A DNA stretch of 64,000 nucleotides from Diorhabda sublineata (lineage: Eukaryota; Arthropoda; Insecta; Coleoptera; Chrysomelidae): NCBI RefSeq assembly GCF_026230105.1, contig NC_079477.1, positions 4,593,001 through 4,657,000 of the forward strand. The letters run 5' to 3'. A program made the position numbers and the translations under genes. This document shows positions 35,850 to 48,249 of this stretch, piece by piece. The notes under the pieces were generated by a model, which was not told the origin of the DNA, did not search any database, and was given only the letters and a program-made list of their open reading frames with translations. Numbering within the stretch: the stretch's first letter is position 1; the number at the start of each line of letters is the position of its first letter.

Positions 35850-36760
35850 CAATCGTTGGCATTTTTCAGAAATAATTCTCTCAAAATGGTCTACATCATC
35901 AAATGGTCCTCGCTGATAAACCTGCTGTTTTAAGTAACCCCATAAAAATAGTCAAGGGAAGTCAAATCGGCAGACCTAGGAGGCCAAAAGATATCTAAAT
36001 ACCTTTGAATCACCTTCGCATTCAACATATTTTCAAGCAGTACTTTGAAGTTTAATGTTCTATGGATGGAAGCACCGTCTAGTTGGAACCAAATTTTCAT
36101 GCGTTCTTGTAACAGAAGATCGTGCAAAAAATCACTTACTTGATTTTCCAAGTTCAAGTGTGTGTTCATTGTGCGGGATTTGAGGAATGTCGAAAGGACC
36201 ATCAAATTTATTTTTGTACACACCACACCATACGTTCGTTTTAAAAGAATATTGGTTCCGAGTTTTTATTACAAAGTTTGGATTACTGTTAGACTGTTAG
36301 ACCACCAGCGAAAATTTTGTGATGAGACGGTTCCATTCGAAGAAAATGATGCCTTATCGGAAAATATAATAGTTCTTGTAAAAAACGGGTTTTCACCCAA
36401 CTTTCCTTGAACCATAGCGCAGAATTCAAATCAAATATCGTAGTAACGTGTGTACAAATTGCGGTTTGTAGCTTCATATTTATTACCATTCGAAATATTT
36501 TCCACTGTATTTTCACTTACTGAAGTTTGGGTTGCAAAGGCCCTTTTTCTTAATGATATTTTTGAATCTTATACGACAGAAAGCTTCACTTCAAATTCAG
36601 TGTCTTCATTCGCAACCCGTTTTCGCCGTTTATTCTTAAATTTATTTTCTATACTTCCGCTAGCCTTAAATTTATTTGAAATTTTTATAACTGTTGAATG
36701 CCAAATGTTTCCACAAAATCAAATTTTTGGACAATTTCGTATACTGCTTTAAAAAATTGA
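35850..36760 (-). pseudogene. mariner-like DDE transposase relic, most domains recognisable
   Basis: Minus-strand fragments in shifted frames read RKRAFATQTSVSENTV (helix-turn-helix, near 36550), IIFSDKASFSSNG (first catalytic Asp region), NVWCGVYKNKFDGPF, IWFQLDGASIHRTL (second catalytic Asp), FWPPRSADLTSLDYF (third catalytic Asp) and finally ERIISEKCQRLT. This is the order of the common insect DDE endonuclease family with WFQQDGAPAH and WPPRSPDLTPLDFFLWG signatures. Frameshifts and stops make it inactive. The coding match stops exactly where the TTAGG-type block begins. Confidence 0.75.
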
Positions 36761-37109
36761 TATTTAATGGTTGTATTTTAACTTTTGGACCATATAGAAC
36801 TTTTCACAGTTAGTTATGACTTGTTTACAATAATTTCTACTGAAAAATATAATTATAAACAGACATAAAAAATTTTGAACCAAAATAACAAGACATTCTA
36901 GAAACAGGTTTTTATTTGTTTACAATTCTTATTACATTCTAATCATAATTAAGTAAAGAAGAAAATTAGAAGAATGAAATAAATATGATTATAATTAAAA
37001 GATTAGATATATAAAATGATAATATGAAACAAACACTTTAAAAAATCTTCTTCAAACGGTAGGATGTCATAAAAATGTCCGCAGTTGCTGTAAATGGTTG
37101 TATTTACAT
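36761..37109. other. no recognisable feature
   Basis: AT-rich. GGACCATATAGAAC at 36787-36800 weakly mirrors GGAACCATATGG at 35459-35470 and may be an eroded terminal repeat of the preceding relic. Confidence 0.3.
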
Positions 37110-38180
37110 TTTTTTAATCGGCAATCAGGTGTTTTGAAGAAGAGGATTTATAGCACCAACCTCCTGACTATTTCGACTTAGTCTATTTTCCAGTGCCACC
37201 CAAACGTCATCAAAATTCAATTTGTAGTATAGTTTTCCATCAGGTCTGTACTGAACGGCGCACAAATCATTAACAGTAGAATCTCCTGTTTTATATCCAG
37301 GACAAATGGAAGTGTGGTATTTTAGTGCTGAAATATCTATCATTTAAATATTCAACTTGATAGGGTCGAGGATTTAAGCGGATTTACCAGCAGCAATATA
37401 TCCAGCAGGCGAATAAATTTTTCTCTTACGGATTCTTCGCTCAATTTTGGAATGTATGCATTCAATTTATGTATGTCCACTTACCAGTAATAATTATGCC
37501 CTTGTTTACCGATAGATTGAGTAGTGCGTTTGACTTTACTTTTTTTATTTTGCGCAATGCTTCCAACACTATACGAAATAATGTTTTCCCCTTCTGATAC
37601 ATTGGATTCGGTGAAATTGTACAAAATTGTTGCATATTCATTTGAAGTCAATTTTCCTTCAACTTCGTGTTATAAAAAGCAATATGCATCATTTGTTATC
37701 AAATTAAACAAGGTAAAGTTGTGAACCACCAACTTTTTTTGTAATAAATTTTTGATACCTTAAGCATTGGACAAAGAAGTATTGATTGAAGATCCATTGT
37801 GAAAACAAGCCGGGTATTACTTTTGTCTGAAGACTTTTCATCGCGTACTCTATTTCCAGCCTTATATGAGATACAAAGGTGAAAGCCTAGATTATTTAAA
37901 GCAGACTCAAAGTTCTTAACTCCGCAGTACTCAATATAATTCCTTTACAATGCAGCTTTGCTTTGCCAAATTGTCTCCAAATGCTCGACAATAATGGGAT
38001 TCCTTTTTTGGTAGTTCCATCAAAAACTTCCTTAATTCTGTTTAACGCAATAATTTTCCCTTTTATTCCTATTGATTTGAGGTAGATGATCTACATTAGT
38101 TCCATTTGAATTTGGAACTAGAGATACTATAAATTCATCCTTCTGATGCCCCCGTATATCTTGAGAACTGAAAAAGTGTA
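37110..38180 (-). pseudogene. transposase-like relic of a repeated insect family
   Basis: In order on the minus strand: SSQDIRGHQKDEFIVSLVPN (near 38160), FTMDLQSILLCPML (near 37770), VVHNFTLFNLITNDAYCFL, NEYATILYNF, ISYSVGSIAQN, and ICPGYKTGDSTVNDL with YYKLNFDDVW near 37200. These blocks recur together in many uncharacterised, transposon-like insect proteins; SVG.IAQN stands where a D-G-C-G-AQN block is expected, so a presumed catalytic aspartate is changed. Stops and frameshifts interrupt it. I cannot name the superfamily. A neighbouring frame at 38493-38678 (-) runs up to the satellite edge. Confidence 0.55.
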
Positions 38181-38659
38181 CTATTAAAATAAAAAAATCA
38201 CATTGCAAATTAGAGTATAATCATATCGTTTGAATCAAAGTCTATTCTTCAGCAATATTTTTTCATAAAACAACGTAAATCAAAACCTCCAACAAACGCA
38301 TCAAATCTAGCAACTTAAAATCTGATAGTCTACATTTGATTAATTAATTATGGCTTCCTTACCTTATGAAAACAGACACTTCTTGTATTTCACATAGTAT
38401 TTGGTTCAAAGTCATAGACACATTTTAAACAATGACGGCCGATTGCAAATCCCATACTTTTGAGTAATTCTTATGGGGTCGTTATAACCAATTTAAGAGT
38501 TAGGAGCTTTGAAAGGTGTTGAGAATATTTTAAATCTATTTGTATCAAAACCTGATGAATCGTAAAAATCGGACTTAAATTGTTTTGATAGTAAGCAGAT
38601 GTCATGTAATATATTTAAAACACTTGAACCTAATTTTAAAGATCGTTTTATAAAAGAGA

Positions 38660-40231
38660 ATAAGAAGGCCTGTTCCAAAGCACTACTGAACTAGTTTGGA
38701 GTTAGGTTAGGTTAGGTTAAGTTAGGTCCAAGGGAAGTGGGAACATGTTATTGATAAAATATTTGGATTAGAGGAAAATTTTATGGCAAAAAAACATTTT
38801 TTAATCGAGGCAGTCAAATTAATTGGTTATTGAGGATAAGAAGGCCTGTTCCAAAGCACTACTGAACTAGTTTGGAGTTAGGTTAGGTTAGGTTAGGTTA
38901 GGTTAGGTCCAAGGGAAGTGGGAACATGTTATTGATAAAATATTTTGGATTAGAGGAAAATTTTATGGTAAAAAACATTTTTTAATCGAGGCAGTCAAAT
39001 TAATTGGTTATTGAGGATAAGAAGGCCTGTTCCAAAGCACTACTGAACTAGTTTGGAGTTAGGTTAGGTTAGGTTAGGTCCAAGGGAAGTAGGAACATGT
39101 TATTGATAAAATATTTTGGATTAGAGGAAAATTTTATGGCAAAAAACATTTTTTAATCGAGGCAGTCAAATTAATTGGTTATTGAGGATAAGAAGGCCTG
39201 TTCCAAAGCACTACTGAACTAGTTTGGAGTTAGGTTAGGTTAGGTTAAGTTAGGTCCAAGGGAAGTGGGAACATGTTATTGATAAAATATTTGGATTAGA
39301 GGAAAATTTTATGGCAAAAAAACATTTTTTAATCGAGGCAGTCAAATTAATTGGTTATTGAGGATAAGAAGGCCTGTTCCAAAGCACTACTGAACTAGTT
39401 TGGAGTTAGGTTAGGTTAGGTTAAGTTAGGTCCAAGGGAAGTGGGAACATGTTATTGATAAAATATTTGGATTAGAGGAAAATTTTATGGCAAAAAAACA
39501 TTTTTTAATCGAGGCAGTCAAATTAATTGGTTATTGAGGATAAGAAGGCCTGTTCCAAAGCACTACTGAACTAGTTTGGAGTTAGGTTAGGTCAGGTTAA
39601 GTTAGGTCCAAGGGAAGTGGGAACATGTTATTGATAAAATATTTGGATTAGAGGAAAATTTTATGGCAAAAAAACATTTTTTAATCGAGGCAGTCAAATT
39701 AATTGGTTATTGAGGATAAGAAGGCCTGTTCCAAAGCACTACTGAACTAGTTTGGAGTTAGGTTAGGTCAGGTTAAGTTAGGTCCAAGGGAAGTGGGAAC
39801 ATGTTATTGATAAAATATTTGGATTAGAGGAAAATTTTATGGCAAAAAAACATTTTTTAATCGAGGCAGTCAAATTAATTGGTTATTGAGGATAAGAAGG
39901 CCTGTTCCAAAGCACTACTGAACTAGTTTGGAGTTAGGTTAGGTTAGGTTAGGTCCAAGGGAAGTGGGAACATGTTATTGATAAAATATTTTGGATTAGA
40001 GGAAAATTTTATGGCAAAAAAACATTTTTTAATCGAGGCAGTCAAATTAATTGGTTGTTGAGGATAAGAAGGCCTGTTCCAAAGCACTACTGAACTAGTT
40101 TGGAGTTAGGTTAGGTTAGGTTAGGTCCAAGGGAAACGGGAACATGTTATTGATAAAATATTTTGGATTAGAGGAATATTTTATGGCAAAAAAACATTTT
40201 TTAATCGAGACAGTCAAATTAATTGGTTATT
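38660..40231. repeat. satellite of nine ~176-bp units, each with an embedded TTAGG block
   Basis: Units start (AAGAAGGCCTGTTCCAAAGC) at 38662, 38838, 39019, 39190, 39366, 39542, 39718, 39894 and 40066. After CTAGTTTGGAG each unit carries 4-6 telomeric-type pentamers, then GTCCAAGGGAA. Units 1, 4, 5, 6 and 7 have five pentamers including a TTAAG, and ATATTTGG downstream; units 6 and 7 also carry a TCAGG. Units 2, 3, 8 and 9 have pure TTAGG (6, 4, 4, 4) and ATATTTTGG. Spacing of 171-181 bp follows the pentamer number. Outside the block the units are nearly identical, so amplification is recent. Confidence 0.97.
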
Positions 40232-42968
40232 AATTTGATAAAGTGTATTAAGACATTTTTTTTATAAATATTTCATCTTGTTATGCATCTTATCAAAAAT
40301 AATAATTTTCTAGTAATTAACTAAAATACTTATGATTATCGTAGATAAATCTTCTGTGTTTGAAGTAAATATTTTGCTATATGATAGAACACCTTGTATG
40401 TTATAAATCTGACCGCTTTAAATGTCACTTGTCATCCATAGATCTTATGTATTAGCTCCCACAGGAGGATATAACTAAGTAATACAATAGGTATTGAATT
40501 TTCAGAATGACAGTAGAGTTATTGGTATAGACAATAGTAGGTATACAATTTAAGTCTTTGTTCTTTATTTTTAAGTAGTACCACGGTATTTAGAATGTGG
40601 GTAGAAATTCATAAATCCGTTTTTTAGAACATCTCGTAGGTAATCTAATACAATTAAGATATTTATTGCGTCGTCCTGCAATAAAATGAACATTAATAAT
40701 ATCCTTTGCCAAAAGGTTTATTGAAAATCCTTTATACATGACAAATCTTTGATTTTGACGTAAATTATCACCTCAAGTCCTTTTCAAACTTGAAACACTT
40801 ACTTAAAATCGATGTATTAATCATTTCTTCATTTAAAAAACCCACAATAATTAATTAAAATAAACTTCATGATATCCACGCGAGAAGAAAAGTTTTCCAC
40901 AAACACATATTTTTGAGGGTTAACATTATGCCTTTTACATCGATTTGATACTTAATATATGTGGCTAAGCGCCGGAATAACTTTTTACTTGAAATGAGTG
41001 AAAGAGACCGGGGATGGTTCACTAAGTTTTGACTAAGACTCGTATATCTCTGATGTTTAAGTTAATATAACATAGAAAACAGATATAAGAACTATTCAGG
41101 CATCTAAAATGCTAATCTATAACCTATATATTATAATATTTATTTAGTTGATTTTCTAAACCCTTATTGCTTGGTTAACCTACCCTATCTCCGGGGTAAG
41201 TTGACCGTAAGCAAGGGGTAGGTAGACCTAGGCAGTAATTAGTGTGAATAAAGAGAATTGGTATAAAATAAAACATCAAAATTTAATCAATAATGGAAAC
41301 TTTCTATTAAATTATAAACACCCTTAAATGTGAGATCTATTCTCGGTTGATAAAGAACTTTAATTAAGGTTATAGTCCGTCTTTAAACTATTTTATGTTC
41401 GCCAGCAATTAATTTGATTTTTTGCGTGTCTCTTATGATGTTAATCCATGATAATTATCGGCAGCCGTCTTCAAATAAGCATCTAGTTTATTTTCTTCGT
41501 CATCGCTAAATATCCGACTATTTTTTATGTACCCCGTATCTGCGTATCATATACAAACTCTGGCACTAACATGGAAACAATAATGTACACTAAAACTATC
41601 ATATTTACATTTGACATAACGACAACATTATTTCTAACAGATCCATAGGCACAATAACAAAAAAGTACGAATCGTCGCTCGTGATTTGTTGGTAAGAAAC
41701 AAGTAACGATGTGGAGTTATTACTGCTTAGTCTACCTGCCCCGATAGCCAACCATCCCCGGTTTCCCTGCAACCATTCACCATTCACCAACCATTCAACG
41801 GTTTCCCTGCAACCTGGTAAACCGGTTCCCCAATCTCTTTTTAGCTCTCTTTTCGTTTTTCCTCCTCCATAGAAATTAGCAAGCCCTGCAGAGTAGCAAT
41901 TCCTATATCAGGGCCCACTTCAACAGACCCTCTTCCTATAAAAATTTTCATTATCCTACCAAATTCCATCCAACGAATTTCTCTCTATACTATTTCAAAA
42001 ACAATATCAAACATGTCGCGGGGGTCAAGTCTCGAGTAATCTTTTATGAAAAACGTGCTATGTACCACTAAACAAATCATCTATTGTCAGTGGAAATGTA
42101 CGGTGTTCACGTTTCAAGTAGACAGTTTTATTTACGTTGCTCGTTTGCGTTTGAAAATATTACAAATACTATAAAAGAACTATAGAAAATCTTAAAATAA
42201 ACTGAGAAGAAGTCAAGGTTTGCAATATGTAGGCAACGATAAGAAAATTGTGAAAGACAAGGTCGAGTCCATACCAACGGTGAGAGGATGATGTTTATCT
42301 AATTTTGAAACATTAATAACCATAAATTTATTCGGGGGTTTCTATAAATTGCAAAATTCGCAACTAATTTTGACTAAGAAGTACGAAAATCAAAGTAGAG
42401 AAACAGTGTATTTTACATTTTCGGGTAATGTGCTGCAAATATGTGAAAATAAATTCCCGCAATGTTTTCCAATATCGAAAAAGTTTGTTGATACTTTTTG
42501 TCAAATTAGAGAAAGAGTCTAAATTAACTTATCTAGAACGTGGGAAAAAGAAAATTTCCACCTGCAAATAAGCATCTGGCGAATCAGCACATCTCTTCAT
42601 CCCCAAGGGAGTAAAATGATTATAGTAGTTTAAAGAGTAAGAATATTTTTGTGAAGAATTGAATATTAAAATATTATATTACATATTTAAATATATCCAT
42701 CCATCCATCTTACAATAAACTTGCTGTTTCTAGTTCAATATCTTCAAAAAACCTGTGATTTATAGAATATAATGATATAAATAATCCAAAACACAAAATC
42801 GCCAACTTGAACAAAAAAAGTATTTAAAACCTTAAAATACGATCAATATCTAACTCAACTTTCCCTAAGGGATACTTGCACTAATTCTATTAATCTGTAG
42901 CTAATGCTGACTCTTTCACCTTTAACAAATGGACAAATGTTTTATCTTCGACTGCTCTAATGTTACAA
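40232..42968. other. no recognisable gene
   Basis: A short duplicated word CGGTTTCCCTGCAACC occurs at 41758-41773 and 41799-41814. Around 41180-41250 GGGGTAAGTTGACC and GGGTAGGTAGACC are related words. No coding or RNA feature seen. Confidence 0.4.
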
Positions 42969-43703
42969 TACGAGGTTTAGCTAATAAATAACGAGATTAG
43001 TTACGAAAAACGGTTTTATTATAAAAATTATTCTACATTTGAATGCTCCCCTTCAATACACTACCCTCCCCTCGTCACGCACCTTTTCATACGTTTTTTT
43101 ATTTTCGGAAACAAAAAAAGTCGCGCGGTGTCAAATCTGGTGAGTACGGCAGGTGTTCTTGCACTGGAGTGCGCTTGATGGCCAAATACTGCTCCACAGA
43201 TAGGGCGTTATGGGCAGGTGCGTTGTCTTGATGCAAAATCGGGCCGTTTTTTACGAGCGCGCTCTAGCAGTATTGCCAAAACTGACAAAGAGTAAGTATG
43301 ATTGGCAGTCTGACCCTCTGGAGCCCATTCAGTCATCACGATACCGTTAAAAACGATCAACATTGCCTTGAATTTTGATTTGCTTTCTCGGTCCTCACTA
43401 AAGCGCTTAAATCACTCAAAAACACGCGCACTAGATAAAGAATTGTCCCCATAAGCCTCTTGCAACAATTTATAGCACACGTTCGGTATTTTTTCATTTT
43501 AACGAAAAATTTGAGATTGATACGTCGCTCCTGTTTTTCGTCACGAGAAAAAAACACGTTCGTTTCAAATCGCTACTGCACAACTACTATAATAGTGACG
43601 GAAACGTGTTTTGGGACGTGCATAGACAAGATATCTGGATACTTCGCCCGTCTAGGGCGCCCTCTAGGCGCGCAATCTCGTTATTTAATAGCCAGGCCTT
43701 GTA
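42969..43703 (-). mobile_element. internally deleted mariner element with both ends
   Basis: Terminal inverted repeats of 30 bp match at 25 positions: left TACGAGGTTTAGCTAATAAA and right (reverse complement) TACAAGGCCTGGCTATTAAA, both followed by TAACGAGATT. Inside, on the minus strand, an N-terminal portion reads INLKFFVKMKK then, shifted, LLQEAYGDNSLS and ARVFE*FKRFSEDRES, and jumps to KFKAMLIVFNGIV, then QDNAPAHNALSVEQYLA (second catalytic Asp) and YSPDLTPRDFF (third). The region with the first catalytic aspartate is deleted. The element is 735 bp compared with about 1.3 kb for a full mariner. Confidence 0.85.
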
Positions 43704-43914
43704 CTTTGGCAACGTTTGTCTCAATAGTTTTGGCACAAAATAACCATACGCGTATATTTTACTTCCATTTTTTCACGGTTTTAAACTTGTCCAAACTACC
43801 CATGATTTTAAATTTATAGAAGCTTCCAAACTACAACTTCAATTCTTCAAAGAATTAGTTGTATATATATGAAGCGTCATACGTAATAGATGCATGAATA
43901 TTTATATAGATTCC
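43704..43914. other. spacer
   Basis: Nothing recognised between the two transposons. Confidence 0.4.
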
Positions 43915-43918
43915 TTAA

Positions 43919-44520
43919 TCCGGGAGAACTCGCTGGGTGAGATTTTCTCTCACCTGCAGACTTTGATTGAAAGGAGGGTTTTTTGAAAGAACTCGCACTG
44001 AGTTTGATGAAACCTCACCTTATTACCACATCGGCAAAATATGAAACCTCAAAATTGTACTTCTATGAAAAGAATTGCGATTGTTGAATTGAATACTGAA
44101 GAAAAAAATACCAGTCAGATGGAAAACCAATTCTGTGCTGTGAAAGAAGAACAAAAAAATCAAAAAAGTGTGTGTAATTGCAACACACAGTTGCGTAAGA
44201 TGTGCTGATATTGATTAGCAAGCTTTTTCTAGTAGAACAAAATTTTGTTTGCACATTTATAACTTTTTGTGAAAAATATGACTGTTGAGATATTATATTT
44301 TTGTTTTTTTCAACTATATTTAAACAATTTATACATTTGGATTAAAAAATTTAATTAGTATATAAACTATATCACATTCTTTTTATAGATAAACATCACA
44401 AAATGGAATAAAATATTTAAATACATTAATTTACGGTGAACTTAATTAAATGAGACACTGTGAGAGAAATTCTCACTAGCGAGTTCTGCTGTGACGGAAA
44501 TTCTAACAAGTTCTCCCGGG
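43919..44520. mobile_element. piggyBac-like MITE (TTAA target)
   Basis: The ends TCCGGGAGAACT (left) and, inverted, CCCGGGAGAACT (right) are flanked by TTAA on both sides (43915-43918 and 44521-44524), the piggyBac target duplication. Subterminal words are also inverted: GTGAGATTTTCTCTCACC near 43937 faces GTGAGAGAAATTCTCAC near 44460, and AGAACTCGC occurs at several places. The 602-bp unit has no transposase, so it is non-autonomous. An open frame at 44063-44254 (-) inside it looks fortuitous. Confidence 0.75.
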
Positions 44521-44524
44521 TTAA

Positions 44525-45558
44525 AAGATGAATAAACTGAAAAAACATAAAGCTATAATGTTCTCAAAATAATAATTTTGTCACTTAGCCCGATATGCGT
44601 TTCAAGTTTTCATAATATCATATGAGAGAAAAAATTTTACTTAAATACCTTTCTTTACCACTAACTTTAATTATTTCTGGATTTTTAAACAGTAATTAAT
44701 TTTGTTTTTACTATGACCGAAATAATTCCGTTCAATAATCCCTAAATTAATTAATACTGTAATTGTAAGAGGAAAATTTATTTAACTGACGTATCGAATG
44801 AATGAATGTTATTTTACTAATATTTATAAACAAATTTCATATTATTTAAAGTACATTCATCCATTTAGATGTGATATTTCACCCTTCAACATGTGTATTA
44901 ATATATCTGGTTATTGTTCCCTTAATCATGTTGTACAAGTACCGTTCAATGTGCGTCTAGTTTTCAAAAGCGTACGTACCCTTTTATCTACCGTTTTCCA
45001 CCCCAATTTCTACCGTTTTTGTATTGAGGATTAAAAAAATTTTGAATGATAGGTATAGGGCAATGGACAATAAAACCATCGTGGTGAGATTAATTTTTTT
45101 ATTCAAATTTTCAACGTACAAGATCTACCGTAACATTTCATGTTCAAATCTATTTGTTATTACAAACCAAAATCATAACAATGCAAAATATTCGAGAAAA
45201 TTAAATGCAAAATCTTCAAATTATATGCCATTGAGCGATAAGAAAATTGTTGTGAAAAGTTGTTTTAATAATAATAATGACGCTAATAATTTATAAATTC
45301 TAGTATATTTCTGATAAATGTGGACTAGAATCTTATTATAAATGATAGAAAAATTGAAGGAAATGAAACTGAAATGAATAAAAAGGTTTATTGTCTTAAC
45401 AAAATAATTGGTTATACCATTTCCATTGACCTGACTTAATGACTAAATCATCCAATACTTGATACTATTTTTCTCTAAATTTCTCAATAGTTTTGGCTGC
45501 TTTTCATCCTTTTCTATTCCTTCGATCTCGGTCATAACCATATCTAACGTAATCATCA
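44525..45558. other. no recognisable gene
   Basis: Two overlapping plus-strand open frames (44798-45034 and 45024-45296) lack known motifs; AT-rich codons and no splice or start context support. Confidence 0.35.
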
Positions 45559-46405
45559 TCATTTAGCAGCCTGTCTTTTCCACTGCTGTACATAAGCCTC
45601 TTTTAAGATCATTTTGCTCGATGCTCGAAATATCTTTTTCAAATCGTCCGTCCATCGCATCAGCGATCGTCTCCTATTTCTCTATCCTTCATCCCTGGGA
45701 CGCCATTCTAGTATTCTCTTCGTCCATCTATTATCTAATAATCTTGCGACGCCAGCCCAGTTCCTTTTTAAATGTGTGACGCTTTCAATTACATGCTTAA
45801 CTTTTGTTCATGACGTTGAGTTGAGTTCGTTGAGTTTCCGAAATCATACTCAACGTATTACTTCTAATTATACCTATTGAACTTCATTTTATTAACCCAG
45901 TTAAGTTGAACTTTTATCTATAGAATATGTTTTTTTTTAATTTCTATACCTATGATATTATTAGCTCCATTGAGCTCTTTTCTTATGGTTTATTTGTTTT
46001 GTTTTAATATTTAGTTCTTCTGCAATTGCTGTACAGTTATCATAAGTGAGTTTGATTAAACACATTTCAAAGATATTCCGTATCTCAAGCATTTGTTTTT
46101 CCTCATTTCCATCATTTGGCATATTCTTTTCTGTATATCTTCAATAACTTCTTCTGGAATCTCATTCCCTCGTATAATATCATGGCATTTCAAATTTTCT
46201 ATCAGTTGTATGATTTCTTTATCTGTTGGTTCCTCAACATTTTCTATTCCGTCCCTTCTATCTTCCTTGTATTCCGGTTCTTCCTCTTTTCCATTCAGCA
46301 AACTTTCAACGTATCGAGTCCATCTTCTAATTTTTTTGTAGATCTGTTAATAGGTTACCCTACAAGGTACTTGAGTAAGCCCTCTAGTGATTTTCTAGTT
46401 TCTTA
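45559..46405 (-). pseudogene. LINE (endonuclease-RT type) relic with RT domain lost
   Basis: The upstream minus-strand part (46301-46056) reads EEPTDKEIIQLIENLK and IPEEVIEDIQKRICQMM, matching the EP..EE...AI..LKN.KAPG.D.IP.E..K linker just before the RT of RTE/Jockey-type LINEs. The downstream part reads RWTKRILEWRPRDEG, MRWTDDLKKI and LKEAYVQQWKRQAAK before the TGA at 45561-45559, which is the typical W.RW.DD....(EE)AY.QQW C-terminus. Only about 180 bp separates the two parts, so the RT palm and fingers have been deleted or eroded. A short ATC run follows the stop, as in a LINE tail. Confidence 0.65.
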
Positions 46406-48249
46406 ATGAAAATTTCTTAATTCTTTTGAAGTGTTCTTTAATATTTTGTAATTTATTACGCATGTATATTTATTGTTATCGTCATGCTACAAATTTCTTC
46501 TGCGTGAGTTATGACCTGCTCTTTAAATATAAAATATTTTTATTTAATTTTTGATTTAATGTGCTTTGGTTTGATCTCATTATAACAAAGCTTAAAATTA
46601 CACAAACTTTAGATCGAGCAACAAAATTTCAGTTGTTTTGAAATATACGAATAGTAAAACTAAAAGAATTCTTATTCACAAAAGAAATTCGTTTTGATTG
46701 ATGGAAATAAAAAGTAAATTATAGATATAATCAGTGACTGATGCTTTATATTTATTAATATTTTCATACAATCACCTTACCATCTTTTATATCACCTGAA
46801 TGTATGTCTTAAACACTTAAGTCAGCTTTTTTAAAGATCGACACGCCTCTCTCTCTCAACTTTCAATTCCGAAAGGCTAAAAGGCATCTCATATCTAACA
46901 AATACTTTTTAGAATTATTAATCCTGACACAAGACTATTCAAGTCCGGCAGTGTAACAACTTATTAAATCTCCTTTGATAAGAGTAATTTTTTTTATAAA
47001 GTCATCGTCGAACGGAAGTCTCAAAAAGCTTTATCTTACTAACCATGAAAAGGAAAACACAAAGTCGGAGCTACTAATTTTTTCCCATAGGTTACTATAA
47101 AGGACCGGAGATATTTAACACCTTTTATATTATCTTATTATAGTTATACATTTAAAACTAAATTAAATTTAAATGGTATATGATTTATTATCCATACAAG
47201 GTTCCAATGTTTAAAAGGTATATTATTAACTTTAATCTTGTAAAGATCAAATTATGGGTTACACCTTTCAAGCAACTAGTAAGATTTTATCAAATTTGAC
47301 CAGGAATAGTGTATTCAATTTCAATGCAATTTCAATTTATTCCAAAAACTGAAATTGTTTGATAGACATGTAGCCAGAACAGTTCATCTCAAAGACAGAA
47401 TCGTTGCGCTGAGATTTTTGTCATCTGCTACATTGCAATTATTAACTTATAAATTGAATAGTAATAAAAAATAATTTGATATGTAATACAATGAAAATGA
47501 AATCTTCAAACTAAAGAGAGTTGATTTTGTTGTTTTTTTTTTCAATTTTCTCAATATTTAATTTTTAATTAAAAGCTTTATAATGTTGAATAGCAGATGG
47601 TTGATTTGAAACAATTTTTTATCAACTATTTTTCTTCAGTATTATATTGAAATACATATTTCTGATTTAGACTATTTATTTTTGTAACACAAAGAACAAA
47701 TTTGAAAATAGTATATTTGTGTTAATATCTAGAAGTTTGGATTTTTCATATAGCAGATCTGAAGAATACTGATAATTTTTGAAGTGCATTATTTTTAATA
47801 TCCCTCTGTGAATAATGTTTAGTTTCTTGAAGAGAGTATCGTATACAGTCCACGTGGAATCATCATCTCCACTGTTACCAAAGAAATCATCGAATCGTAA
47901 ACATAAATGCATTTCTATTGAGCGAAACTATCGGAAGGCGTATGTAGAAAATTTCTTCGAAATATTCCTGCCGGATAGTCTGCGATAAACAGTGGCGTCG
48001 CTTGGTGAGATTCATTTGATTCATAAATAAAGATTTAGATATACAAACACAGGAAGTTATTTTAAATATATTCGAATGTTTTAAAAAGAAAAATATTCAG
48101 CAATCAGATAATGCAATCATAATAATTAACTATAACTGATTTAACTATAGTAAACATATTTTACAATTAAATCAAATGCATTTAAATTTGTTTCTACCAA
48201 TATTTTGAGTTTCTCCCAAGTTTCAGCAGTAAAAAATATAACAGTGTTG
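46406..48249. other. no recognisable feature
   Basis: AT-rich. The minus-strand open frame at 47676-47912 is unrecognised. Confidence 0.4.

Noticed and set aside
37524..37724. Plus-strand open frame as a small protein gene
   Set aside because: It is the complement of the transposase-like relic at 37110-38180, whose minus-strand blocks are recognisable.
38660..40231. True chromosome end (telomere) suggested by TTAGG runs
   Set aside because: Each run is only 4-6 pentamers embedded in a unique unit, with ordinary sequence and a host exon continuing on the right.
46093..46406. Hydrophobic plus-strand open frames
   Set aside because: They are complements of the minus-strand LINE linker frame, which has clear family motifs.
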